From Synergistaceae bacterium (GTDB lineage Bacteria; Synergistota; Synergistia; Synergistales; Synergistaceae): a DNA stretch of 10,694 bases. The DNA is taken from positions 3,124 through 13,817 of the forward strand of contig JAUNSQ010000024.1 in assembly GCA_030539135.1 (NCBI GenBank). The letters are read 5' to 3'. The notes below the pieces were generated by a model that saw only the letters and a list, made by a program, of their open reading frames with translations, did not search any database and was not told where the DNA came from. Positions 1 to 6,488 of this stretch are shown here, piece after piece (the first letter of the stretch is position 1; each line of letters starts with the position of its first letter). The position numbers and the translations under genes were made by a program.

Positions 1-1535
1 GATAAAATTTCCATCACGTTCTCCTCGCGTTCCTCCCACTCCTCTGGATAGTTCGCCCTGAGGTAATCGACATAGCCGCCTGTATATAGTATCTCCTCAA
101 CGGCCTGTCTCACGTCGGAGGAACATGAGCATATATTAGACATATCTCTCGCGAGCTGCCTTGCCCCATCTTTCGCCTTTCCGCGAAGGTCGCCGCCAGT
201 CTCCTCTATTTTCTGCCACACGGAGGAGGCTTCTGTCTGTTCCAGAGATGTTATATATGAGGCTAGGAGCTCAACACTCTTCTTGCCGACTCCGCGCGTC
301 GGGATATTCGCCACCCTCGCCAAAGAGACGCTGTCGCGCGGGTCGACGGCTAGCCGCATCATCGACAGAACGTCCTTGACCTCGGCGCGTTCATAGAAAG
401 CCAGCCCGCGTATGACGCGGTACGGTATCGCGTTCTCGATGAGAGCCTGTTCAAGTCCGCGGCTCAACACGTTCATCCTGTAAAGGATCGCGATCTCGGA
501 ATATTTATAACCGTCGTCGTGGAGCTTTTCTATCTTTCGGGCTATCCACGCGGATTCGTCCAAGTCCGTCCTAGCTCTGTGAAATTTTATTTCGCTGCCT
601 CTGTCGGAGGCCGTCCAGAGATTTTTCGGTCTGCGGTCGCTGTTATTTTTGATGACGCCGTTCGCGCCGTCGAGGATATTGCCTGTAGAACGGTAATTCT
701 GGTCCAGCACGACCACCTTCGCGCCCTTAAAGTCGTTCTCAAAATTCATTATCATGGACATATCCGCGCCGCGCCAGCCGTATATGGATTGGTCTGGATC
801 GCCGACGACCATTATCTTGCGGCCTGAGTCGACGAGGCACCTCAGCATCAAATACTGCGGTCTGTTCACGTCCTGATATTCGTCAACAAGCACCCAGTCG
901 ATCCGCGAACGCTCGTGTTCCCTGACGGAAGCATCCGTGGCGAATATGTGCAGCGGGACGGCGAGCAGATCGTCAAAATCCAGCGCACCCTGAGCAAGGA
1001 GGGCTCTCTTGTACATCTCGTACAGCGGCATCCACTTTGGGTCGATATATACGTCGCCGGTTACAGGGTTAGCCTCTGTCTTGGCGCGTGATATCAGCTC
1101 CAGCGCGCCGCCTACGTCCATCCTCTTCGGGTCTATATCAAGGGCGGCGAGGGACTTTTTTACGACGCTTCTAACGTCGCTCCTGTCGAACACGACAAAA
1201 TTACGAGGATAGCCGAGTTTTTCAAGCGCGTCGGGATATCTGTGAAGGAAACGCAGCCCGTAGGAGTGGAAAGTCGAGACCTCCATCCCCTTGAGGTCGG
1301 AGCCCATCAACGATTCCACACGCGTCTTCATCTCTTTCGCGGCCTTATTGGTGAACGTCAGCGCCAAGATACGCCATGGAGACACGTTCTTGTTCTCTAT
1401 CAGATGAGCTATCTTCGTCGTAAGCACGCGCGTCTTGCCGCTTCCAGCACCGGCAAGCACGAGCTCATGCCCGTCGCAGTATTCGACGGCTTCCCTCTGT
1501 TTAGGATTTAATTTATCGATATATGACGCGCACAT
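1..1535 (-). CDS. pcrA: UvrD/PcrA-type superfamily 1 DNA helicase (3' part outside window)
   Basis: This is an ATP-dependent 3'-5' DNA helicase of the UvrD/Rep/PcrA family, which acts in DNA repair and in clearing blocked replication forks. I translated the minus strand from the ATG at 1535-1533; the frame is open through 511 codons to the window edge, so roughly the C-terminal 30% is missing compared with the usual ~700-750 residues. Visible motifs in order: Walker A AGAGSGKT (residues 28-35), motif Ia LTFTNKAAKEM (59-69), STFHS (87-91), Walker B/motif II VLVDEYQD (215-222), motif III VVGDPDQSIYGWRGA (243-257), motif IV LDQNYRST (277-284), and the YRVIRG..FYERAEVKD segment (372-388). Motifs V and VI and the C-terminal tail would lie beyond position 1. 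A GAGG seven bases before the ATG is a modest ribosome site. UvrD and PcrA cannot be told apart here; Rep is less likely. Confidence 0.93.
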   Translation of the reverse strand, partial: MCASYIDKLNPKQREAVEYCDGHELVLAGAGSGKTRVLTTKIAHLIENKNVSPWRILALTFTNKAAKEMKTRVESLMGSDLKGMEVSTFHSYGLRFLHRYPDALEKLGYPRNFVVFDRSDVRSVVKKSLAALDIDPKRMDVGGALELISRAKTEANPVTGDVYIDPKWMPLYEMYKRALLAQGALDFDDLLAVPLHIFATDASVREHERSRIDWVLVDEYQDVNRPQYLMLRCLVDSGRKIMVVGDPDQSIYGWRGADMSMIMNFENDFKGAKVVVLDQNYRSTGNILDGANGVIKNNSDRRPKNLWTASDRGSEIKFHRARTDLDESAWIARKIEKLHDDGYKYSEIAILYRMNVLSRGLEQALIENAIPYRVIRGLAFYERAEVKDVLSMMRLAVDPRDSVSLARVANIPTRGVGKKSVELLASYITSLEQTEASSVWQKIEETGGDLRGKAKDGARQLARDMSNICSCSSDVRQAVEEILYTGGYVDYLRANYPEEWEEREENVMEIL

Positions 1536-1587
1536 AAAATCATCCTCGCAAAAAAATATTACCGCTCTCTATCCAAAGACTGACAAC

Positions 1588-1615
1588 AAAAAAGAGGAGC
1601 CAAAAGGCTCCTCTT
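1588..1615 (-). terminator. Intrinsic terminator downstream of hpf
   Basis: A perfect 10-bp stem (AAGAGGAGCC / GGCTCCTCTT) with a 4-base loop is followed on the minus strand by six T residues and then GTTG. It lies 17 bp past the hpf stop codon, so it should separate hpf from the helicase gene. On the plus strand the 3' side is TTATTAT, so weak bidirectional use is possible. Confidence 0.88.
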
Positions 1616-1632
1616 ATTATACATAAAATTCT

Positions 1633-2178
1633 TTAGCGCGGCTCAAGGAGTCCATATCCGCCCTCTTGACGGCGGTAGACCACATTTACAGCTCCCGTGG
1701 CGTCGTTCTTGAACAAGAAGAAGTTGTGCCCGAGAAGGTCCATCTGCATCGTAGCCTCGGTGGGCGTCATGACGTCCACGCTGAACTTCTTTATCTTGAC
1801 TATCTCTCTTGATTCGGCGTCATCCTCCGCTTGCGTCTGCGGAAGGAGATCCGGGTCGATGTCGAACGACACGTTCTGCGTCTTCAGCCTTGCCTTATCG
1901 GTGAGGTAATCCTTGTGCTTCTTGACTTGGCGTTCGATGTTCTTCAGCGCCCTGTCGAAAGCCTTTCTGAGGTCCGGCGCGTAATCCTCTCCGCGCATCA
2001 CGACCCCGTTAACGTTGGAGGTTATCTCTACGACATTCATTCCGCGTTTGAAATTGAGCGCCACCTGAGTATCAAGTATCTTGTCAAAGAACTTCTCGAT
2101 CTTCCCAAGCTTCTTGTCCATGTACTCCTTGATATCTCCGGGCAGTTCGACGTTGCGCGTTACAAAACGTACTTCCAT
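1633..2178 (-). CDS. hpf: Long-form ribosome hibernation promoting factor (HPF)
   Basis: This protein of 181 residues binds the small ribosomal subunit and, in the long-form family, drives dimerisation into inactive 100S ribosomes in stationary phase or stress. The N-terminal S30AE domain (about residues 1-100, MEVRFVTRNVEL...) is followed by an acidic linker (~105-121) and the conserved C-terminal dimerisation domain (~122-181) with LLGHNFFLF and NVVYRRQEGGYGLLEP near the end. I chose the ATG at 2178 because GGAGGAG sits 5 bases upstream (2184-2190). The in-frame ATG at 2223, which would add 15 residues, lies almost at the predicted transcription start and lacks a ribosome site. The gene is single, divergent from the aminotransferase and closed by a terminator. 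Confidence 0.95.
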   Translation of the reverse strand: MEVRFVTRNVELPGDIKEYMDKKLGKIEKFFDKILDTQVALNFKRGMNVVEITSNVNGVVMRGEDYAPDLRKAFDRALKNIERQVKKHKDYLTDKARLKTQNVSFDIDPDLLPQTQAEDDAESREIVKIKKFSVDVMTPTEATMQMDLLGHNFFLFKNDATGAVNVVYRRQEGGYGLLEPR

Positions 2179-2229
2179 AGCAACTCCTCCATTCTGCTCT
2201 GGTGCGGATAAACTCCGCTTCATGTTTTT

Positions 2230-2258
2230 ATTCTATCATCACCTGACCGACATATCAA
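2230..2258 (-). promoter_or_regulatory. hpf promoter
   Basis: On the minus strand TTGATA (2258-2253), a 17-bp spacer and TAGAAT (2235-2230) match sigma-70 type boxes at 5/6 each with ideal spacing. The predicted start falls near 2223, which places the upstream candidate ATG at the very 5' end of the mRNA and favours the ATG at 2178. This is inference from consensus only. Confidence 0.72.
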
Positions 2259-2287
2259 TCTGGATTTTTAGTTATTTTCCAGATTGA
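2255..2287. promoter_or_regulatory. Inverted repeat spanning both divergent -35 boxes (operator candidate)
   Basis: TCAATCTGGA (2255-2264) and TCCAGATTGA (2278-2287) form a perfect 10-bp inverted repeat around a 13-bp AT-rich spacer. Each arm contains the TTGA of one -35 box, hpf on the left and the aminotransferase on the right, and continues six bases beyond it. Two promoters alone would explain only the TTGA part. A dimeric regulator bound here would affect both genes; which one is unknown. Confidence 0.55.
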
Positions 2288-2311
2288 CTGAGGCTTGTGT
2301 AATTGTATAAT
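2284..2311 (+). promoter_or_regulatory. Promoter of the aminotransferase gene
   Basis: TTGACT (2284-2289), a 16-bp spacer and a perfect TATAAT (2306-2311) precede the gene. The predicted start near 2318 gives a leader of about 40 bases. The -35 boxes of this promoter and that of hpf are separated by only 25 bp. Confidence 0.78.
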
Positions 2312-2358
2312 CAACGCAGTACAATTCATAAAACAACTGAATAATAGGAGGAACTGCG

Positions 2359-3522
2359 ATGAGACTGTCTAAGAGGATACAAGAGATACAGCCTTCGGCT
2401 ACGATAAGCATATCCAACAAGGCAAAGGCGATGAAAGCGGAGGGCAAACCGGTACTTTCCTTCAGCGTCGGCGAGCCGGACTTCAATTCGCCGGAATGCG
2501 CGTCAAAGGCCGCGATAGATGCTATCAACCGCGGCGAATCACATTATACGCTGAACCCCGGCATAATAGAACTTCGTCAGGAGGTCGCCAAGTATTACAA
2601 GAAACGCTTTAACCTCGACTACACGGCCGACGAAGTGCTCGTCTCATCAGGGGCCAAGCCGCTTCTCTACGAGGCTCTGCAGATGCTTGTCGACCCAGGC
2701 GACGAGGTCATACTGTTCGCTCCCGCGTGGGTGAGCTACGTCGAACAGATACACCTCGCCGGCGGCAAAGAAGTCATCGTAGACACGCTCGCTACAGACC
2801 TGCTCCCAACAAGAGCGGCCCTTGACAAGGCGCTGTCGCCAAAGACCGTTGGCATACTCATGAACACTCCTTCAAACCCATCAGGCGCAATTTACGGCGA
2901 GGAGACTCTAAAGATGATTGCCGACGTCGCGCGTGAAAAGGGCCTTTGGATAATATTCGATGAAATTTACGAACGCCTAGTGTACGGCGGAGCAAAGCAC
3001 GTCAACATACTCAACGTCGCTCCTGACCTCAGAGACCAAACCATCTTGATCAACGGCGCGAGCAAGGCATACGCCATGACAGGATGGCGCATAGGATACG
3101 CGGTCGGGCCAAAAGAACTTATAAAAAAGATGAATACCCTGCAGGCCCACCTTACGTCAAACGCCTCGTCAATAGCACAGTGGGCCGCGCTTGGCGCGCT
3201 GAAAGACGGCGACCCTGTCGTGGAAAAGATGCGTCAGGCGTTTGAAGAGCGCAGAGGCACGATACTCGAACTCGTCCGCGACATGCCATACCTCAAAGTC
3301 AGAGAACCGGAGGGCGCTTTCTACATCTTCGTCGACATACGCGACTGCCCGTTGCCTGACGATATGAAATTCTGCGAGCGCCTGCTCGAAGAGAAATTTG
3401 TCGCGGCAGTCCCGGGCACGGCGTTCTTCGCCCCAGGCTTCGTCCGCTTCTCATACGCGTGCTCAATGGATAATATAAAGGAAGGTATGAAAAGGCTGAA
3501 AGAGTTCCTCCAGAGCCTATAA
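2359..3522 (+). CDS. PLP-dependent class I/II aminotransferase, aspartate aminotransferase-like
   Basis: This 387-residue fold-type I aminotransferase most resembles the Ib aspartate aminotransferases (AspB/AAT type), which move the amino group between aspartate and 2-oxoglutarate to give oxaloacetate and glutamate. Motifs: substrate-domain SFSVGEPDF (34-42), HYTLNPGI (62-69), cofactor-binding SSGAKPLLYEAL (96-107), Trp124 in the PAW stacking position, NTPSNPSG (169-176) with Asn173, FDEIYERLVY (200-209) with Asp201 and Tyr204, the Schiff-base lysine Lys236 in GASKAYAMTGWRIGY (233-247), and the carboxylate-binding Arg363 in VRFSYA (362-367). The ATG is set by AGGAGGA ending 6 bases upstream. 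Length is close to the ~390-400 norm. The gene stands alone between its own promoter and terminator. Exact substrate (Asp, aromatic or other amino acids) cannot be fixed from sequence reading. Confidence 0.92.
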   Translation: MRLSKRIQEIQPSATISISNKAKAMKAEGKPVLSFSVGEPDFNSPECASKAAIDAINRGESHYTLNPGIIELRQEVAKYYKKRFNLDYTADEVLVSSGAKPLLYEALQMLVDPGDEVILFAPAWVSYVEQIHLAGGKEVIVDTLATDLLPTRAALDKALSPKTVGILMNTPSNPSGAIYGEETLKMIADVAREKGLWIIFDEIYERLVYGGAKHVNILNVAPDLRDQTILINGASKAYAMTGWRIGYAVGPKELIKKMNTLQAHLTSNASSIAQWAALGALKDGDPVVEKMRQAFEERRGTILELVRDMPYLKVREPEGAFYIFVDIRDCPLPDDMKFCERLLEEKFVAAVPGTAFFAPGFVRFSYACSMDNIKEGMKRLKEFLQSL

Positions 3523-3536
3523 TCACACAGATGCTT

Positions 3537-3566
3537 GCGGCGGGCCTAACGGTCCGCCGCTTTTTT
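3537..3566 (+). terminator. Intrinsic terminator of the aminotransferase gene, overlapping the cca 3' end
   Basis: GCGGCGGGCC (3537-3546), loop TAAC and GGTCCGCCGC (3551-3560) form a 10-bp stem with one G-T wobble, followed by six T residues (3561-3566). The right half of the stem and the T-run are also the final codons of cca on the opposite strand, whose stop codon lies at 3548-3546. Confidence 0.88.
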
Positions 3567-4781
3567 ATACGCCTCTATTTCCTTCTGCCTTATCCATTCG
3601 CCGATCTGCGCGCCGGAAAGATTTTCCGGTATGGGGCCTCCGTGAGCGCTCCTTATCGCCGAGATATACCTTTCAAAATTTTGCAGACAGTCCGCCTGAG
3701 CGCCTCCGTTGTCCGCCGCAATTATCGCCGCGAAGCCATCGGCGCCTATCGGATGTTTCTCGAGCCTTACGAGCAGATCGACGACCTTCCCCGGCTGAGT
3801 CATCCTAGACGGCCTCATGTGCTCGCGTATCGCAAACTCCGCGCACTGATACCACCTCTTCGGGAGCGGCATCGCCTTGTCTATCTCACACAGGGCTTCC
3901 AGCCCCTTAGCCTCGTGTCCATAGTGGTGTGGAAGCATATCGTCAGGCGTCAGCCCCTTTCCAATGTCGTGCATCAGAGCCGCGAAGCGTACCTCAATTC
4001 GCGGGCAGCGAGCGGATACGTCATCAAGCACCATCATAGTATGCTCGAACGCGTCTCCCTCCGGGTGATATTCAATGGGCTGCGCCCTGCCAATCAGCGA
4101 GTGTATCCATGGAAAAATAATCTCAAGCAGACCGGATTCGTTCAACGCGCGAAAATACATCGATGGCTTCGGGGACGCTAAAGCTTTCTCAGTCTCGGCA
4201 AGTATACGCTCCTTTGGCTCGTCCCTTATCTCATCTCCGCAGACTCTCATCATTTCTATTGTCCCGCTGTCGATAGCAAAGCCGAACTGAGCCGACTGCC
4301 TAGCGGCACGGAGAGCGCGGACGGGGTCGTCCGTAAAATGCCGAGACGTCGCGCGAATAGTTTTGTTCTTTATGTCTTCTCTTCCCCCATACGGGTCGAC
4401 CACGCCGCCGCCCCAAAGTGACCTCGCCATGCTGTTCATCGTCGTATCGCGGCGATAAAGGTCTTCCTCGATAGTCACTTCCGGGCCGAAATCGACGGCA
4501 AACCCCTTGTACCCTCTACCGTGCTTCTTCTCGGTGCGTGCAAAGGCTACCTCGCACATATTTTCATCTATCTGCAATAGGAATACGGGGAAAGAGCCCC
4601 CTACCTTTTTCGCGTTTGGAAACTCGCGCAAGAAGACCTCTTCTGAGACACCACAGACGACATAATCTTTGTCATGAGGGCTTTTGCCCATGACTGTATC
4701 GCGCACATACCCGCCGACCAAGTACGCGCTGCCACCCAAGTCTTTTATTTTTACCGCGAAAGTTTTTTCATCCATAAACAT
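3546..4781 (-). CDS. cca: CCA-adding tRNA nucleotidyltransferase with HD domain
   Basis: This 411-residue class II nucleotidyltransferase adds or repairs the 3' CCA end of tRNAs. N-terminal polymerase head: LVGGYVRD (21-28), the metal-binding pair Asp37/Asp39 in SPHDKDYVV, RTEKKHGRGYKGF (82-94), and YRRDTTMNSMA (109-119). The nucleotide-recognition/neck motif is DDPVRALRAARQSAQFGF (151-168). The C-terminal half carries an HD phosphohydrolase domain with His247, LMHDIGKGLTP (269-279) and PHHYGHEA (284-291), the arrangement known from the gamma-proteobacterial Cca proteins, where it gives phosphatase and phosphodiesterase activity. The ATG at 4781 has no clear ribosome site; the second ATG at 4775 (two residues shorter) is an equal alternative. 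The gene converges on the aminotransferase with 23 bp between stop codons. On its own strand the shared hairpin is not followed by T residues, so its transcript may end elsewhere. Confidence 0.93.
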   Translation of the reverse strand: MFMDEKTFAVKIKDLGGSAYLVGGYVRDTVMGKSPHDKDYVVCGVSEEVFLREFPNAKKVGGSFPVFLLQIDENMCEVAFARTEKKHGRGYKGFAVDFGPEVTIEEDLYRRDTTMNSMARSLWGGGVVDPYGGREDIKNKTIRATSRHFTDDPVRALRAARQSAQFGFAIDSGTIEMMRVCGDEIRDEPKERILAETEKALASPKPSMYFRALNESGLLEIIFPWIHSLIGRAQPIEYHPEGDAFEHTMMVLDDVSARCPRIEVRFAALMHDIGKGLTPDDMLPHHYGHEAKGLEALCEIDKAMPLPKRWYQCAEFAIREHMRPSRMTQPGKVVDLLVRLEKHPIGADGFAAIIAADNGGAQADCLQNFERYISAIRSAHGGPIPENLSGAQIGEWIRQKEIEAYKKAADR

Positions 4782-4810
4782 ATTTTACAGCACACTCATA
4801 AAAATACTGC

Positions 4811-4880
4811 GTGGCGTGATTTGCGGCAGATTGCAGTCGATAACGATGTAACACGAAGCAAGCCCACCGCAGGCACACTT
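4811..4880. repeat. Diverged partial copy of the adjacent intergenic element
   Basis: This stretch upstream of cca aligns over ~70 bp, in the same orientation, with the left half of the element at 4901-5029 (offset 84 bp in the core). The best part is a 22-base core, 4838-4859 against 4922-4943, with 18 identities; the four differences are all C/T transitions. Outside the core, identity drops to about half by eye. It lies where the cca promoter should be, and I saw no convincing promoter boxes in it. Confidence 0.5.
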
Positions 4881-4900
4881 TTCTAATAACCGCTCACGCG

Positions 4901-5029
4901 AAATTTAGCGCGGAGTTCGAGCGATAACGACGCAATATGAAGCGGCAGGGTTCGCTGGCGCACCTTTTCGTGCGTCAAGAACCCTGCCTCGAATGTTGCT
5001 AAGTTAGCGCCGAAATACGCGCTAAATTT
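4901..5029. repeat. 129-bp intergenic element with 12-bp terminal inverted repeats and internal hairpin
   Basis: AAATTTAGCGCG (4901-4912) and its exact reverse complement (5018-5029) bound a 129-bp segment; the similarity of the ends continues imperfectly for about 7 more bases inward. Inside is a second inverted repeat: GGCAGGGTTC (4944-4953) with GAACCCTGCC (4979-4988), and within that GGCGCAC (4957-4963) with GTGCGTC (4970-4976) around CTTTTC, giving a long imperfect hairpin. There is no reading frame of note and no T-run, so it is not a standard terminator, though it would fold at the 3' end of the frr mRNA. The right terminal repeat overlaps the frr stop codon. It may be a MITE-like or REP-like element; I cannot name a family. 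Confidence 0.6.
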
Positions 5030-5585
5030 ATTTTTCCATTATTTCTTTCTCTTTATCCGCAAGTATAGCATCTATCCTCTTGATGGAGGCGTCCGTCTCG
5101 TCCTGGGCCTGTTTCTGAAATTTTTTCAAGTCGTCCTCTGTTATCTTGCTGTCCTTCTCCATCTTTTTGAGGGCTTCCAGTATATCGCGGCGGACGTTTC
5201 TTATCGCGACCCTTGCGTCCTCGGCGGTCTTATTTACGATTTTCGTAAGCTCGACGCGGCGCTGCTGGGTAAGTTCGGGGAGGTTAAGGCGGATAGACTC
5301 GCCGTCGTTCTGCGGCGTAATGCCAAGCGGCGAGCTCTGTATGGCCTTCTCAATAGCCTTTATCGCGCTCTTATCCCACGGGGTAATGACGATCTGCCTA
5401 GGTTCTGGCACGTTGACCGAACCCATATTCTTTACGGGCGTCGGAGTTCCGAAATAATCCACTTTGATTTCATCGACCAGAGCCGGATGGGCTCTTCCTG
5501 TGCGTATGCCAAGCAAATTGCCCTTGAGGACTTCCAGCGTTTTTTCACTACGGGTCTTAAGGTCTTTAATAAGATTCTGAGGCAC
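5028..5585 (-). CDS. frr: Ribosome recycling factor (RRF)
   Basis: RRF works with EF-G to split the post-termination ribosome so its subunits can be reused. The protein is a three-helix bundle with a small beta domain; recognisable parts are LLGIRTGRAHPALVDEIKVDYFGT (~25-48), PLGITPQNDGESIRLNLPELTQQRR in the middle, and the charged C-terminal helix VRRDILEALKK...DETDASIKRIDAILADKEKEIM. I set the start at the GTG at 5585, because AGGGAG (5594-5599) lies 8 bases upstream and this gives 185 residues, the usual family length. The GTG at 5594 would be directly against that ribosome site and adds only three residues. It follows pyrH by 108 bp, the conserved order rpsB-tsf-pyrH-frr. The stop codon overlaps a terminal repeat of the intergenic element. 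Confidence 0.96.
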   Translation of the reverse strand: MPQNLIKDLKTRSEKTLEVLKGNLLGIRTGRAHPALVDEIKVDYFGTPTPVKNMGSVNVPEPRQIVITPWDKSAIKAIEKAIQSSPLGITPQNDGESIRLNLPELTQQRRVELTKIVNKTAEDARVAIRNVRRDILEALKKMEKDSKITEDDLKKFQKQAQDETDASIKRIDAILADKEKEIMEK

Positions 5586-5608
5586 AAGAATCACTCCCTA
5601 ATGTAATT

Positions 5609-5689
5609 ATTTTAGCGTGAGGCGCAACGCCTATATTGTAACGGCAAGCAGCCAGTTCGCAAAGCAATTTTTATATAATCGGCTAAAAT
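5609..5689. repeat. Possible second small TIR-bounded segment between pyrH and frr
   Basis: ATTTTAGC (5609-5616) and GCTAAAAT (5682-5689) form an 8-bp perfect inverted repeat around the intergenic DNA. The ends resemble the AAATTTAGCG ends of the 129-bp element, and the interior shares a loose TGTAAC..GCAAGCAGCC-like stretch with the copy at 4811-4880. The similarity is weak and could be chance in a short AT-rich gap. The gap also holds a small GGCG-TTG-CGCC hairpin at ~5620-5631. Confidence 0.25.
5635..5662 (-). promoter_or_regulatory. Candidate frr promoter
   Basis: On the minus strand TTGCGA (5662-5657), 16 bp, then TACAAT (5640-5635) lies in the pyrH-frr gap. Boxes match consensus at 4/6 and 5/6. 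It would give frr its own transcription in addition to read-through from pyrH. Confidence 0.45.
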
Positions 5690-5693
5690 TTTT

Positions 5694-6404
5694 CTAATCG
5701 CAGACTATCGAGCCGATATTCTCTCCGTCGATAAGCAGTCTGCGGAGATTTCCCTCTTTAAGGGCGTCAAAGACAATGATAGGTATGCTGTTCTCCTGAC
5801 AGAGCGAAAACGCCGCCGCGTCCATGACTTTGAGCTGCATTTTTATCGCGTCCATGTATGTTATCTTGGGCAGACGGACGGCATCCTGGAACTTCTCTGG
5901 GTCTTTATCGTATATGCCGTCGACCTTCGTCGCTTTCAAGACACAGTCGGCCCCAATCTCAGAGGCCCTGAGCGCGGCCGTCGTATCCGTAGAGAAATAC
6001 GGCGAACCTGTCCCTGCGGCGAAGATAACTATGCGCCCCTTTTCGAGGTGACGAATAGCGCGGCGGCGGATAACGGTCTCCGCGACTTGCTTCATCTCGA
6101 TCGCGGACTGCACCCTCGTCGGCTGGCCAAGACGTTCGAGCGCGTCTTGAAGGGCCAGAGCGTTGATGACAGTTCCAAGCATTCCCATATAGTCGGCCTG
6201 AGCGCGTTCGATGCGGACAGTCTGAGCGCCTCGGATGATATTGCCGCCTCCGACGACCATAGATATCTCTATCCCTTCTTTTGCCACGTCGGCTATCTGT
6301 GAGCAGATATCTTTGATCGTGTCGTAATCAAGGCCGAAGTGCGAGTTGCCCGCAAGAATTTCGCCTGAGAGTTTGAGCAAGATCCTGTTAAATTTTCGTC
6401 CCAT
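5694..6404 (-). CDS. pyrH: UMP kinase
   Basis: Bacterial UMP kinase phosphorylates UMP to UDP with ATP, the step leading to UTP and CTP, and belongs to the amino-acid kinase fold, acting as a hexamer. The 236-residue protein shows KLSGE (11-15), the phosphate loop VVGGGNIIRG (50-59), DYMGMLGTVINALALQ (71-86), GTGSPYFSTDTTAALRA (131-147) and KATKVDGIYDKDP (157-169), all family signatures. The ATG at 6404 is supported by GAAGGGG (6413-6419) 8 bases upstream; the open frame extends 19 codons further, but that part overlaps the tsf terminator. It lies between tsf and frr in the conserved order. The tsf terminator only ~40 bp upstream means expression depends on partial read-through or on a promoter I could not identify. 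Confidence 0.96.
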   Translation of the reverse strand: MGRKFNRILLKLSGEILAGNSHFGLDYDTIKDICSQIADVAKEGIEISMVVGGGNIIRGAQTVRIERAQADYMGMLGTVINALALQDALERLGQPTRVQSAIEMKQVAETVIRRRAIRHLEKGRIVIFAAGTGSPYFSTDTTAALRASEIGADCVLKATKVDGIYDKDPEKFQDAVRLPKITYMDAIKMQLKVMDAAAFSLCQENSIPIIVFDALKEGNLRRLLIDGENIGSIVCD

Positions 6405-6442
6405 ATTGCCAGCCCCTTCTCGTATGATTTTCATTTTGGTAG

Positions 6443-6474
6443 AAAAAAAGCGAGGGAACAAAGTCCCTCGCTTT
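6443..6474 (-). terminator. Intrinsic terminator after tsf
   Basis: On the minus strand AAAGCGAGGGA, loop CTTTGT and TCCCTCGCTTT form an 11-bp perfect stem running straight into a T-run (T residues opposite 6449-6443). It starts 14 bp past the tsf stop codon and ends ~40 bp before pyrH, so it should set the ratio between rpsB-tsf and pyrH-frr transcripts. Confidence 0.9.
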
Positions 6475-6488
6475 CAGTGAACTGCAAA

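Noticed and set aside
519..827. Plus-strand open frames opposite the helicase gene
   Set aside because: The minus-strand frame carries every helicase motif in order, so these are shadows.
3531..4181. Plus-strand open frame of 216 codons opposite cca
   Set aside because: It overlaps the well-supported cca gene; the translation is arginine-rich and featureless, as expected of a shadow.
4944..4988. The hairpin after frr as an intrinsic terminator
   Set aside because: Neither strand has a T-run after the stem; it is better described as part of the repeat element.
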